64,000 nucleotides of DNA from Lindgomyces ingoldianus (Eukaryota > Ascomycota > Dothideomycetes > Pleosporales > Lindgomycetaceae): contig NW_022985168.1 of NCBI RefSeq assembly GCF_010093535.1, forward strand, positions 1,865,491-1,929,490. Reading direction: 5' to 3'. Shown in pieces: positions 54,629-64,000 of the stretch. Made by a program: the position numbers and the translations under genes. The notes under the pieces are model-generated. The model searched no databases. It was not told where the DNA came from and saw only the letters and a list, made by a program, of their open reading frames with translations. The first letter of the stretch is position 1. Each line of letters starts with the position of its first letter.

Positions 54629-55067
54629 GGTGACGTCATCGCTGAAATTGTCGAACTTATTCAAGGCAACGAATATGCCGTCTTTGTCAGCCCTTTCGTG
54701 AAAGGTACTACTATCCATGTGCCACCAGCCCTGGACCTTGAGCCATTGCCCCCGTGGTGGGACCCCTCTCCAACTTCTGGACCACATCTTCGGTCTCAAC
54801 CTAAAGCCAACGCTCGGCGACATTGTCATCAATCAGTCCTTCATAGACGTGAGTCCTCGCTTGGCACTGGTGATGCATGGAAACGGTAGATGGGATGCTG
54901 GATAGAATGAAAATTCAGGTGATCTAGCGACGCATGCTTTGTTCAGCAAGTTCAAGTTCCATCATGGCGTGGGGAGTGAGGGGTGGAGAGTTGAGACGGC
55001 GAAGGGTTCTTGGGGTTCTAGTGCTGGGAAGTTTATGTGGCATGAGGGCTGGGCGATTGGATCTTGA
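54629..55067 (+). pseudogene. Frameshifted conserved-looking protein relic, family not recognised
   Basis: Protein-like pieces appear in successive frames: GDVIAEIVELIQGNEYAVFV then PFVKGTTIHVPPALDLEPLP, a short shifted piece (PVVGPLSNF), LLDHIFGLNLKPTLGDIVIN, and after a GTGAGT...TTCAG intron-like stretch (about 54848-54919) GDLATHALFSKFKFHHGVGS and KFMWHEGWAIGS with a stop at 55065-55067. The intron would have to be phase 1 to continue, but the preceding frame is phase 0. At least two shifts therefore make it non-functional. It may be a truncated copy of a gene elsewhere. Confidence 0.4.
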
Positions 55068-55667
55068 GTGGTCAGGTTGAGGTTGAGGTTAGTAGTGTGG
55101 CTGGGGAATCGATTCCGGATCGAGTAAGGCGAAGTCTGATGTGAGTGAGGAATAATGAAGGCGATAGATGGCATGGGTAGAGTAGAAAGAGTCGAAAACG
55201 GTGAAACACAGCTCGGTATACGGCTATAAAGAGCTTCTTTAATGACTGATTCTAGCGGAGGTGGAAATCTAAAGTACCGACGGGTATATTCCAAATACAA
55301 TACGAGTACCATAATCAATGCCAAAGATGCCAAGGGTGAGGTTGATATTGCCAAGACAGTGAAAGATAGCAAGGCGCACCGGCTATCTCATCTTCTCTGA
55401 TGAACGGGTATAGATGCTGGGTACAATCATCGCTGCCTTGTACACCAGGTGAAAGTGTGGAGCAAATTTGTCGAGCAACACTCCATCGTTACCAAAAATA
55501 CCTACACCATATTCCTTGCCTGCAGCCCACCACTCGAAGCCTTTTCTCTCTAGTCACCGCGCCCCATTCCAGCGCTGACTACAGTAGCCTCCAGCCTCCA
55601 TGCCACAACTTGCCGTCGTCCCATCACCGCCACCATCAGCTTCAAGACACTGTCCCAGCCCTCAAAG
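55068..55667. other. Intergenic upstream of the coiled-coil gene
   Basis: Contains a minus-strand 136-codon frame (54962-55372) with a hydrophobic start but no Met in good context, overlapping the relic in antisense. The last 150 bases are C-rich and probably the leader of the next gene. Confidence 0.35.
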
Positions 55668-56618
55668 ATGTCATCCTATACCTACTTTCCCGGGTCTGTT
55701 GCAGCTCCAACCTTCCTCGGCTCCGGCCTCCTCCTCGGCCTCCTCCTCCACACTTTCGCCTTGTTGGCCCTTTTACTCACTAGCAATGCGATGAAGGCCG
55801 AGCCGGCACCAGTTTCTCTCCTACCGGCGGCCCCGGCGTTCACCGAGACCGACTTTCTCCAGATGCTCGGGGTGACATCTGTGAAGCGGCACCTCAATGC
55901 ACTCTTCGGCCTTCAGGGTCAAATCCAGCATGCCATCCTCAGCGCCCTCTCGCCGTTCGAAGATGCCCTTGACGCCGCCATGGCTGTTGCCAGCACCATC
56001 CGAGACCACACCACCGCCCTCCATGACCTTCGCAAGAGCGTCGAAGCCGCTAGGGCTGAAGCTGCCGCCGCCAAAGCCGCCACCGCCCAGCTTCAGGCAA
56101 ACTTCTCCTCCCACCAGGCCGCTTCCCAGCGCACCATCGATCAACTCATCACCCGGGTCGACGAGTTGAGCGCCCGCCTCTCCGGCACCTTCTCTCCCCC
56201 GGCTGCCTCCTCGTCGCCTTTGCCTCCACCCCCCTCTGACCTGGATTCCGAGCTCTCCAACCGTGAGTATCCTGACCACAACCTTCCTGACGACCTCGCA
56301 AACCAGCTCTATGATCTTGTCGCAGGAGTTTCCGACGACAGCGACTCTGAATTCAGCCAGTCGAATGAGCCGGACGCCGAATCTGACGCGGAGTCAGATA
56401 GTGGGGGTGAAAGGGAGAAGGGTGACACCAAGGCTGGTCATCGTGTGGATTCTCGATCGCCCTCTGAAGGTGAGGGGGATGACGCTGAGGCTGGTCCTCA
56501 TGTGTTGCCCCGACCATCCTCTCCTCTTCAATCCGCCTTCCCGCTCCGTGATGGCCCTACGATGCCGCCGCCAGTTGGCAGAAAGATCGCCAAACCGAAG
56601 TCCCGAAAGAAGGGTTAG
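55668..56618 (+). CDS. Membrane-anchored coiled-coil protein with acidic and basic tail, 316 aa
   Basis: Single exon. The ATG follows a pyrimidine-rich leader (CAGCCCTCAAAG). One hydrophobic segment is at residues 17-38 (SGLLLGLLLHTFALLALLLT). A long helical region at about 60-175 is Ala/Gln/Glu-rich (KSVEAARAEAAAAKAATAQL). Pro/Ser-rich and acidic stretches follow (DDSDSEFSQSNEPDAESDAE), and a basic end (GRKIAKPKSRKKG). This looks like a single-pass membrane protein with a coiled-coil stalk and a disordered tail; I do not recognise the family. Low-complexity composition means that homology would be hard to judge by eye. Confidence 0.65.
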   Translation: MSSYTYFPGSVAAPTFLGSGLLLGLLLHTFALLALLLTSNAMKAEPAPVSLLPAAPAFTETDFLQMLGVTSVKRHLNALFGLQGQIQHAILSALSPFEDALDAAMAVASTIRDHTTALHDLRKSVEAARAEAAAAKAATAQLQANFSSHQAASQRTIDQLITRVDELSARLSGTFSPPAASSSPLPPPPSDLDSELSNREYPDHNLPDDLANQLYDLVAGVSDDSDSEFSQSNEPDAESDAESDSGGEREKGDTKAGHRVDSRSPSEGEGDDAEAGPHVLPRPSSPLQSAFPLRDGPTMPPPVGRKIAKPKSRKKG

Positions 56619-58149
56619 ACAGCTAGAGAGTTTGAGGTGGAGGGATCGGTATGTTGGCGATTGGGTGGCTTCTTTCACTTTATACAGTTTTTCTGTTGGA
56701 TTTTTATTTTTTATTTTGTTCTGACTCTCTGTTCTCACTCTCCGTTCTGAAATTCTGTTCTGACATTCTATTCTAGTTTTTTTGTCCAGTTTTCCTAGTA
56801 TCGTATTAGAAAGTCGTCGAATGGCAGAGGCATCACGACAAGCAACTTGAATGACTTCAACATTGTAACATTTCAGCACAAGTGTCCGTACGCAGCAGCA
56901 GCGTTACAGTCTGGATACTAGTTATCGCGCGAGAAGGATCACGTAACTATGTCACATGATGCTCGTGCGCGAACCTCCGTGCGCGAACATGTAGATATTC
57001 TCCTTTTCATCCGTACGCAGAAAGAAGACAAGCAATGACCAGAAATCTGTTGCCCACCCTGCCTACTCCGTACGCTGTGCACACCGTACACTACTCTTAC
57101 TCTTGCTACTTAAGTGCTCATACCATAAGCAGCTAGCTGAAAGAGCCCATTCAACAACAAGCCTATAAAATATTTTAGACATCAGCGACGAACAACGTTG
57201 ATACCGCGTTTTATCAGAGTCCCATTTCGTGAGGGCACAGCACTAGGCAAGGATGGTAGCCATTGAGATCAAGTACAGTAGATATTAAGGGTAAGGCTAG
57301 AAACCGAGCCCCATCAAGCAGTCTGGCGATATTTTCCGTCTTGATATTCCAAGCTCTTGCTAATATCGTACCGGTAATGATACTGGTACCTTCTTCCATG
57401 CTGAACCTAATGTGGTAGCTCTTAAACGTATGCTTGCATTTTCTTATATGCCATGTTTCCTAGGAAACATCTCATCCATATCACAAAATCAGATTTCTAT
57501 AAACACTTCAGATACGTTACTACAACAGCAACCCTGCCTCGTCCTCTTCCACTACTATAGTTTTATACATCTGTCATAATGTACATATATACAGGCAGAA
57601 TATTTCCTGACACGCTTCCTAGTAGATCCATACACAGTTTAGTATCCAAGTCTTAAAGACCCAGTGCGCTCAAGAAACCTTCACCCTCTTGTACAACGAG
57701 CAGCGTAATAAACGCTTCCTTCCTTTGTAGCACTTGTTGTGTGCTCTTCTACCAAAATACCTTTTGCAAATCTGGTATAGTTTGGACCTGCGCGTAACAC
57801 AATGTCTGCATCTCCTGTTCTACATGCAGGTTGGCAAACCAACCCAATCTTTCACCATCGGCACCCTCGACGCGCCCCTTTCGTAAGTCTAGATCAACAA
57901 CTAGCGCATTCAAAACGACTTACTACGTCTCTAGTTCCAGATACATTCTATCTTAAAGCTATGGCTTCTATTAGTATACCATATTCCAGACGCGAAAAGA
58001 TAAACAAGCTGAGTGCGATATCATGACTAACTGCGCCTCAGAGCAACACGCAGCTTATTCAGAACAGCTTCCTGTACTTCTGACGCTTGCTATACCTACT
58101 ACCTACACCTCCAACACCAATTCCGCCCTAGCCATTGCACAAGAAGTTG
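56619..58149. other. Intergenic, no gene recognised
   Basis: 1.5 kb. T-rich 3' flank at 56690-56790 (probable terminator of the preceding gene), then mixed sequence. Short open frames at 57214-57399 and 57802-58217 have no recognised features. The right end borders the NLR relic. Confidence 0.4.
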
Positions 58150-58287
58150 TTCTGGCTCCTGCAGTCATGCCTCTGGTACATCCTGCCTCCTGTACTGTCT
58201 CTGACCTTTTAATGTAAATGCGAGATTGTTCATGTTGATTAGCGTGCCAGGATGGTCCGCTCCCAGCTTCTTCTCGCGAGCCCCATC

Positions 58288-58455
58288 CAGCGTGCCCAAC
58301 AGTCCGTACTACTGTACGATTAGGAGATTTTGAGGCCTGTACGGACGAGATTGCCTGTACGTACGTACGGTCGTGAGGAGGAGAGGCAGCTGTACGGACA
58401 GTAACCGCACCGTTTAAAATAAGCTGTACAGGTAGTACTGTACAATTAATGTACA
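58288..58455. repeat. hAT-2 left subterminal region with clustered GTACGG motifs
   Basis: Repeated CCGTAC, TGTACGG and TACGTACGTACGG motifs in both orientations. The right end (61205-61366) has the same kind of cluster. hAT transposases bind such subterminal repeats in known elements; here the role is inferred. Confidence 0.65.
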
Positions 58456-58539
58456 TTGTAACTATTAATACACTATACTATAGAAGAGGTAGAGTTAAAG
58501 GCCTAATAGCTCCTTATAAGGCTATTTTCCCTAGTAACG

Positions 58540-61000
58540 TGAGCAGCTAGAGCTAGAAGCTTACTCCTTACTATTTAGTGTTTAATCTAGTGCTTCTGCA
58601 GCTGTATAGCCTTAATTATTGCACCTAATAAGTTGTTATAATTATTAGTTATAGTACAGCTAGTAGCACTAAAACACCTCTTACACTCACAGCTTATAGC
58701 TAGAATAGTAAGGAAATTAAAAGTAATCTTATAAAAAATAAAATAGCTTAATTTACCTTTAGTAAGCTACTACTATAAAGAATCTTTATGTAGTAATAAG
58801 TAATTCTTATAGAGATTAAGGCGTATAGTGTTATAGTAGAATTATAGCTTATTTAATAGCCTCTTACACTTATATAAGCGCTTATTTATTATAAGAAAGA
58901 GGTTAATAGCAAAGTAGTTTTTATAATTAATGTTATAATAGTTACTACTAAGTAGTTTACAACACTTTAAAAATAAAGCCTTAGCTTTATTTTTATCTTT
59001 ATTTTTATTTTTATTCTTAGTATTTATATACTACGCAAAGATTAACTTTATTAACTAAGTTACTTTATTAATTTAGGCCTTATAATAGCGCTAGTAGGTT
59101 TAAAACTATAGTAATTGCAGCTAAGAATAAAGTATAGTTACTACTATATAATATAAGGCTAAAGGCTTAAGAATTAGCTTACTCTAGTAGGTTATAAGCT
59201 TCTAATAGCTAAACTAGATAGCACTTTTAAAGTAAAAAAAGCTAGGCTTATTAGTAAAAGTGTTACCTATCTAATTAAAGTAGATTTAGAGGCACTATAG
59301 CTTTATAATTATCTACTAAAGTAAGCTAAATAAGCTATTACTTTTAAGTTTTTTTATTATCTAATAAAACTTTTTTAAAAAGCCTATAAAGTGCTTAATT
59401 TTATCCTAATTATTTTTAGTTATAAGATTTAATAAAGTGTTAAATCTAGCATAGTAAGCCTTATTTTTAGCATTAAAGAAGCCTTTTTATTACCTTTAAA
59501 AGCAGCTAATTACCTTTTTAAGCTTAAAGCAGCATAGGAGCATAAGATATACTAAGTGCTAGTGTACTTTACTATTATATATAAGATTAAGTGTACTAAA
59601 CTTTTAAATAAGGTCCTTTTTAGCTAGGTCTCTTTATATAGTGTTAAAAAGCCTTATGCGCTTATGTAAGGCTAGAACGCTGTTTATAAGGTTATAAAGA
59701 CGCCTAACAACACTGCGCTTTCTATATAGCTTAAATTAATTACAGGGAGCAGCTTTAGTAAGCTTCTACTTAAATTTAGTAACACCTTTACTATATATAA
59801 TAGCCTTTACAACTACCTAGATAGTGTGGCTAGCGCAGCAGATTTAGTGCTACTTGTTAAGCTTGTATAGCAGATTTAGGTAATTGTTAAGGCTTTAGAT
59901 AAGCTTATTATTATTATTTAACATATTATTTTTAATAAAGTAACTAAATTTTAACATAATATTATATTTAATAATAGTAGCAGCTACTTTAGAGGCTTGC
60001 GCACTTTTAGTATAGTTACTATAAAAGTTTTTAAATCTAATAAGAAAATCTTATTATTTATGTAAGGCATCTAGCAGAGTTAGTATTATAGAAAAGTAGT
60101 AATAGTAGCCTATGCACACTTACTAACAAAATAAGCTACTACTATAAAAAATAAAAAGTAATTTTTACTACTCTACACATCTACACTTAATGTAATTTTT
60201 AATAATGCTAAATTTAGTACTGTTAAAATCTCCTACTTCTGCTGCATAAATACATCCTAAATATTAGTAAAAAGCATAGTGTATAATTATAAAAAAGTAG
60301 TAAGAAGATCTATGTAATTTTAGCTAATAAGGCCTTAAGTTTTTATAAAAATAGTGTTTTTAAATAATTAATCCTGCACTATAACCTAATTTACTAGGGC
60401 ACTGCGCAGAGGGCCTTCCTGCTAAGGTGTATAAAATAGCCTATGTAACAAGCCTGCTACTTCTACTCTAGCTGCCTCCTATAAGTGCTAAGGAGCCTAA
60501 AAGCTATTAAGTAAGAGCTTTTTATTAACATTAACTTTATACTTTTTTTATAGATGCTTTACTATATAGTTATAACTATTAACTACTTTTACAGCGCCTT
60601 TATAATATTACTTATAGCACTAATAGTAAAGCTAGAGGCGTATAACTTTACTCTACTTCTTATATAGCATTAAATCTGCTTTATAAAGCTACACTTTTAA
60701 AACTTTATAGTTGCCTTTTATTATCTTTTTATTTTTTACTTAGTAACTTAATTACGTAGCTAGTAAAGCCTTTTTTAAATCTAATAGCTATATATTACCC
60801 TAGTTAATTTTAAACTTAGTGCTAGCATTATAATTATACTTCTCTAGGTACTTCTTTAATTACTTATTACTAGCAAGTAGTATAGCCTTATAAAATAAGC
60901 TAGTAGAGGTGTTATAAATTACCTTTAATTTTTTAAGCTTTTAAGACTTTATAAAGTGTATAATAGCAACACTAGATTAACTTAATAAGGCCTATAAAGC
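58540..61000 (-). pseudogene. hAT-2 transposase (RIP-degraded)
   Basis: The C-terminal dimerisation domain is readable on the minus strand at about 58575-58715: FLTILAISCECKRCFSATSC followed by TITNNYNNLLGAIIKAIQLQ. This matches the hAT block IPAxSxExERxFSxTxxxxTxxRxxL. Stops elsewhere are TAA/TAG. The upstream extent is an estimate. Confidence 0.72.
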
Positions 61001-61374
61001 TATAAGGCGCATAGATAAGTAATTCTATAATAAAAAGTAGTTAGTAATAGGCATTATTTTAATTTTAATAAGCTATACTATCTAGATAGGCAGGCAAAGT
61101 CTTCTCTAAGTAGCTAAATTAGTGTTGCACATAAGATTTTCTACTAATTAGCCCCCTAAGGCAGCTTCTCTAGCAAGGGCTCTTTAAAACACTAAATTAA
61201 GCCTTATAAGCTATTCTAAAATGCTAACTGTACACTGTACTACAGACAGTACTTAGGGCAACAGCTATTATACGCACTAACAGAAGATCGCTGTACGTTT
61301 GTACGGTCTAAATCAACCGTACACTGTACTCAGTACTGTCAGTAGTACGGCCTATTGGGCACGCTGGCCCCATC

Positions 61375-61790
61375 ACTTGCACCTCCAGCTCTTCCGCTGC
61401 ATCCCACCGCCCTTGATTCCGGTAAGTCGGCGCTAGATTGGCCATGCTGGTCAGCGTGTCAGGATGGTCCGCTCCTAGCTTCTTCTTCCTCGTCTCCATC
61501 ACTTGCACGTCCAGCTGTTCCACTACATCCCACCGCCCTTGATTCCGGTAAGTCGACATTAGATTGACCGTGCTGGTTGGTGTTGAAGGATGGTCCGCTC
61601 CTAGCTTCTTCTTGTGAGTCTCCATCAATTGCACGTCCAGCTGTTCCGCTACATCCCACCGCCCTTAATTCCGGTAATTCGACGCTAGGTTGGCCATGCT
61701 GGTCAGCGTGTCAGGATAGTTCGTTCCCAGCTTCTTGTTGCTTGTCTTCATCACTTGCAGAAACAGCTCTTCCGCTGCATCCCACGCCCC
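61375..61790 (-). repeat. Tandem TPR-coding repeat of 126 bp
   Basis: Three to four copies of a 126-bp (42-codon) unit with near-identical blocks such as GGTCCGCTCCTAGCTTCTTC and CCCACCGCCCTTGATTCCGG. They encode tetratricopeptides of the NLR relic. High similarity among units points to recent unit duplication or conversion before decay. Confidence 0.8.
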
Positions 61791-62391
61791 CTAAGGCGAT
61801 AGGCATGGCCTACCATTGCCATGCTCTGGAGCGTATTTTTATGATCTCGGCCCAGCATCTTCTTCCTTGTCCTCATCGAATGAAGTGACATCGCCTCTGC
61901 TTCCGCCCGGTTTCCTATTTGCCAAGCATACCATGGCGCCTTGTATAGTAGTGATACCCAGCCTCTTCTCTCTGTAGCCGCTGTGCTGCAACAGACTTAG
62001 CGTGGAACAGCGCTTGGCACACCATCCAGTTCTCGTATTGTCCTGTTGGAAAGGCGGCCCAAAGATTGCTGATAAAACGCTGCTTCCACTGCTCTAGCTG
62101 ATTGTGAACTTCCAGCCATTTCTGCATCGCTAGTTGCACTAGCCCGTGCATTTCGAAAGTTGCGCCATCAGAATTCACAGATATGAATGAGTAGTCGCGC
62201 AGCGTCTGGACATCGTCTTCAAACCTATCATCGCTAGCGCTAGATTGCGACGCGTGCTCGTCCTGGTCTTGCCGGGCGGTTTCCTCTTCCGGGTGATCTC
62301 GAAGCAGAGTGTCCGGAATGCCTTGACCGTCGTAGAAGCTCATCAGCGCCAGCAATTCGCCCGCCGACGGTCTGGTTTGGCGACCGGTCAA

Positions 62392-63562
62392 AGAATTTCA
62401 GAACAAACCACCTTCTAAATTGGGGCTTGGCTCATGAAATTGGGCGATGATTGCAGGAGCTACGGTGGTCAGATCGAAAGACGACGATCTCTCTGAGAAG
62501 AGACTCTCCAGACTCTAGGTGACTTTTTGGTTGTGAATAGATCCGATACGTTATTGAAAGGAAATCTTTGCTGAACATCTGGGTATATGCTTCTCATCTT
62601 AGCATACACGATTGAGAAACGCGGTAACTAAACTTTTCGAGTGAAATAAAATCGAGTAGAGCAGATCTGAGACGATGTAGGAAAGAGAGACAAAACGGAA
62701 TGGAGAGGCTCAACTTATCTAACAGAGAATCGCTAATTACACGTGCAGCCAGTGGTGATGACGAAATAAAGGCTAAATAGACCGCAGACGAGGACAAATT
62801 GGCGAAATGGGAAAATCTTCATTGACCCAGAGGATGAGAAGTTGAAACAAGAGGTCACCCCCGTTTTACAACAAACAGGCTAGCATGGAGGAGCTTACTA
62901 AGAGGGGGACCCTTCCACAATGATGATATTGGTCTTCACGTTCAGGACGACTAATAACGACTTGCCAAGTGCTATTGGTGAAACTATTCTTCCCAAGTAT
63001 GGGAGAGCATGATTCGGCCAGATTTTACTATGATGCAAATTTGGCTGACAAGGAGCTAGAGGGGATGAAGAACAAAACGAACAATGGGTACTGAAGAATT
63101 TAGGAAAGAAGAGGGAACAGCTATAAAGGCTTTGCTTACAGGAATAAAGAGAATCTTCAATAATATTATTTATGTCCTGCTCTGCTTCAACTTCCCTCAT
63201 CTAAAGGAACCCAAAGGAACCCGTTTGATCATTCACTTCCAAGATTTGTTCTTGCAGGAGATCTACGGCTATCCACCGCCTCTTCCATCCTTCCCTCTCG
63301 TTTCATTCCGACCTTTTATTAACGGACAGAACGTCATTGTCAAGTATAAAACTCTAAGCCGCACAACAGATTTCGACCCTGATAATTCGAAGGAGGAGCG
63401 GCGCGGTTGGATCCGAACGAGGCGACATGGATGAGCTCAGCTGAACAACATCTACGAGAACACCCCTGTGATCTCCTTATATGACAAAGTTCTCTTCTGT
63501 TCTTCTGAACGTTTTGCGTCTTACATTTATCGACAAAGCAACTCGGTCCTCAGTGGAGGGTT
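62392..63562. other. Intergenic, no gene recognised
   Basis: 1.17 kb between the NLR relic and the permease 3' end. Minus-strand frames at 62594-62797 and 62898-63200 and a plus-strand frame at 63084-63434 have no recognisable domain. The missing NB-ARC core was not found here. Confidence 0.4.
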
Positions 63563-64000
63563 CTATAACAGCCACTTCACTAGCCGCTCTTTTACATTTA
63601 CCAGTCCCTTTTCTAATTTTTCGACCCTACCAGAGGTCTAAGTTTGTCAGCCAATCTAGTCAATAAATCTGCGGCGGTGGAATATACATACCCTGCATTC
63701 AACTCTCCTTCCAGACCCATCGATCTTTGCAGCAAGTGCCTCAGCAACCGAGTCTTTCACGTTCTTCGGAACATTAATTGTGTCCTTGTCATATACAATG
63801 ATCTCGAAGCCAATGATTTGACCAATAGTTTGAATTTTACCCTTGTAGGTAACCTCAATCTGTACGATGCGGATGACGCTCCAATACAGAAAACTACCCA
63901 GGAGGATAAGGAAAAAGGTCGCCGGCCACCAGTATCGTGGAATCTTGCCTGGGAGAATCGGTTTCGCGCTGAAGATCAGTACTAGGAGGGTTCCTAATGC
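63563..64000 (-). CDS. C-terminal part of a transporter, probably an amino-acid permease (5' end outside window)
   Basis: The minus strand reads in from the right edge: a last hydrophobic pair (ALGTLLVLIF; RYWWPATFFLILLGSFLYWS), then a cytosolic tail VIRIVQIEVTYKGKIQTIGQ, IIGFEIIVYDKDTINVPKNV and KIDGSGRRVECR. An intron at 63691-63638 (GTATGT...CTGAC...TTAG, 54 bp) leads to a final exon 63637-63563 encoding TSGRVEKLEKGLVNVKERLV and a stop at 63563-63565. The tail, with RRV near the end, resembles fungal APC-type permeases, but the diagnostic part is outside the window. Confidence 0.6.

Larger units (their letters stand above)
58288..61366 (-). mobile_element. hAT DNA transposon hAT-2 inside the NLR relic (dead)
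   Basis: 3,079 bp. Ends CAGCGTGCCCAACAGTCCGT and, inverted, CAGCGTGCCCAATAGGCCGT; a perfect 8-bp duplication GCCCCATC (58280-58287, 61367-61374). The outer 150-170 bases at each side are clean and hold many TGTACGG/CCGTAC motifs, while the interior is extremely AT-rich. The transposase is on the minus strand. It is a different family from hAT-1, judging by the termini. Confidence 0.93.
58150..62391 (-). pseudogene. NLR pseudogene (NB-ARC end plus tetratricopeptide repeats), split by hAT-2
   Basis: The gene relic occupies 62391-61367 and, beyond the transposon, 58287-58150. It reads PSAGELLALMSFYDGQGIPD, TLRDYSFISVNSDGATFEMH and GLVQLAMQKWLEVHNQLEQW, the NB-ARC C-terminal part of fungal NLRs. 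TPRs of the kinesin-light-chain type follow, with the recurring unit KKKLGADHPDTLTSMANLA. Lesions are a frame change near 61945, another near 61787 where a G is missing in GGCGTGGG, and a stop near 61675. A deletion follows the hAT site (GGGCTCGCGAG). The N-terminal effector and P-loop part upstream of 62391 is absent. Fungal NLRs act in non-self recognition; this one is dead. Confidence 0.8.

Noticed and set aside
58103..58456. 117-codon minus-strand frame
   Set aside because: It runs across the hAT-2 left border and reads the TPR relic in the wrong frame.

Overview
The window is nuclear DNA of a filamentous ascomycete (Pezizomycotina). Evidence for this: short introns (46-97 bp) with GT...AG ends and CTAAC/CTGAC-type branch sites; typical fungal families (a fungal-type N-terminal domain fused to RhoGEF, an NB-ARC/TPR NLR remnant, a GNAT, an F-box/ankyrin protein); and repeats destroyed almost only by C-to-T and G-to-A transitions, as in repeat-induced point mutation (RIP). 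Alternating AT-rich dead transposon blocks and GC-balanced gene blocks give a two-compartment layout.

Layout. 1-20944 is a nest of LTR retrotransposons. An old Copia (copy 2: 11387-12395, 20073-20652, LTR 20653-20944) was entered by a second Copia (copy 1, running in from the left edge to 11386) and by a chromodomain Gypsy (Gypsy-2, 12396-20067, duplication GTAAT). Copy 1 was itself entered by another chromodomain Gypsy (Gypsy-1, 1269-8465, duplication GAACG). Both Gypsy elements lie on the minus strand, and each carries a decayed plus-strand reading frame with a CxxCx6C motif between pol and the 3' LTR.

21603-30000 holds a membrane-protein gene, a deleted Tc1/mariner element (23905-24536), a palindromic minisatellite and an F-box/ankyrin gene. 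31165-34239 is a dead hAT with an 8-bp duplication. 34974-37934 is a three-exon gene for a secreted, probably GPI-anchored VWA protein; its start codon is split by an intron. 38380-39439 is a TA-flanked foldback element made almost wholly of two inverted arms, and 39452-39742 is a solo LTR of the Gypsy-1 family.

40384-56618 is the gene-rich part: a GNAT acetyltransferase, a Gln/Pro-rich protein with a basic tail, a kinase-like pseudogene, a multi-pass membrane protein, a RhoGEF (DH-PH) protein, a frameshifted pseudogene and a TM/coiled-coil protein. 58150-62391 is an NLR (NB-ARC end plus TPRs) pseudogene split by a second hAT (58288-61366, duplication GCCCCATC). The right edge (63563-64000, minus) is the 3' end of a transporter gene, probably an amino-acid permease.

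There is no operon-like organisation; the genes are independent. Five genes were rebuilt by joining exons whose splice sites restore the frame: the VWA protein, the GNAT, the Gln/Pro-rich protein, the 744-aa membrane protein and the RhoGEF protein. The permease 3' end also has an intron, and in-frame introns were recognised in the ankyrin and RhoGEF genes. No rRNA, tRNA or CRISPR array was seen. Family names come from reading motifs by eye; no database search was made.
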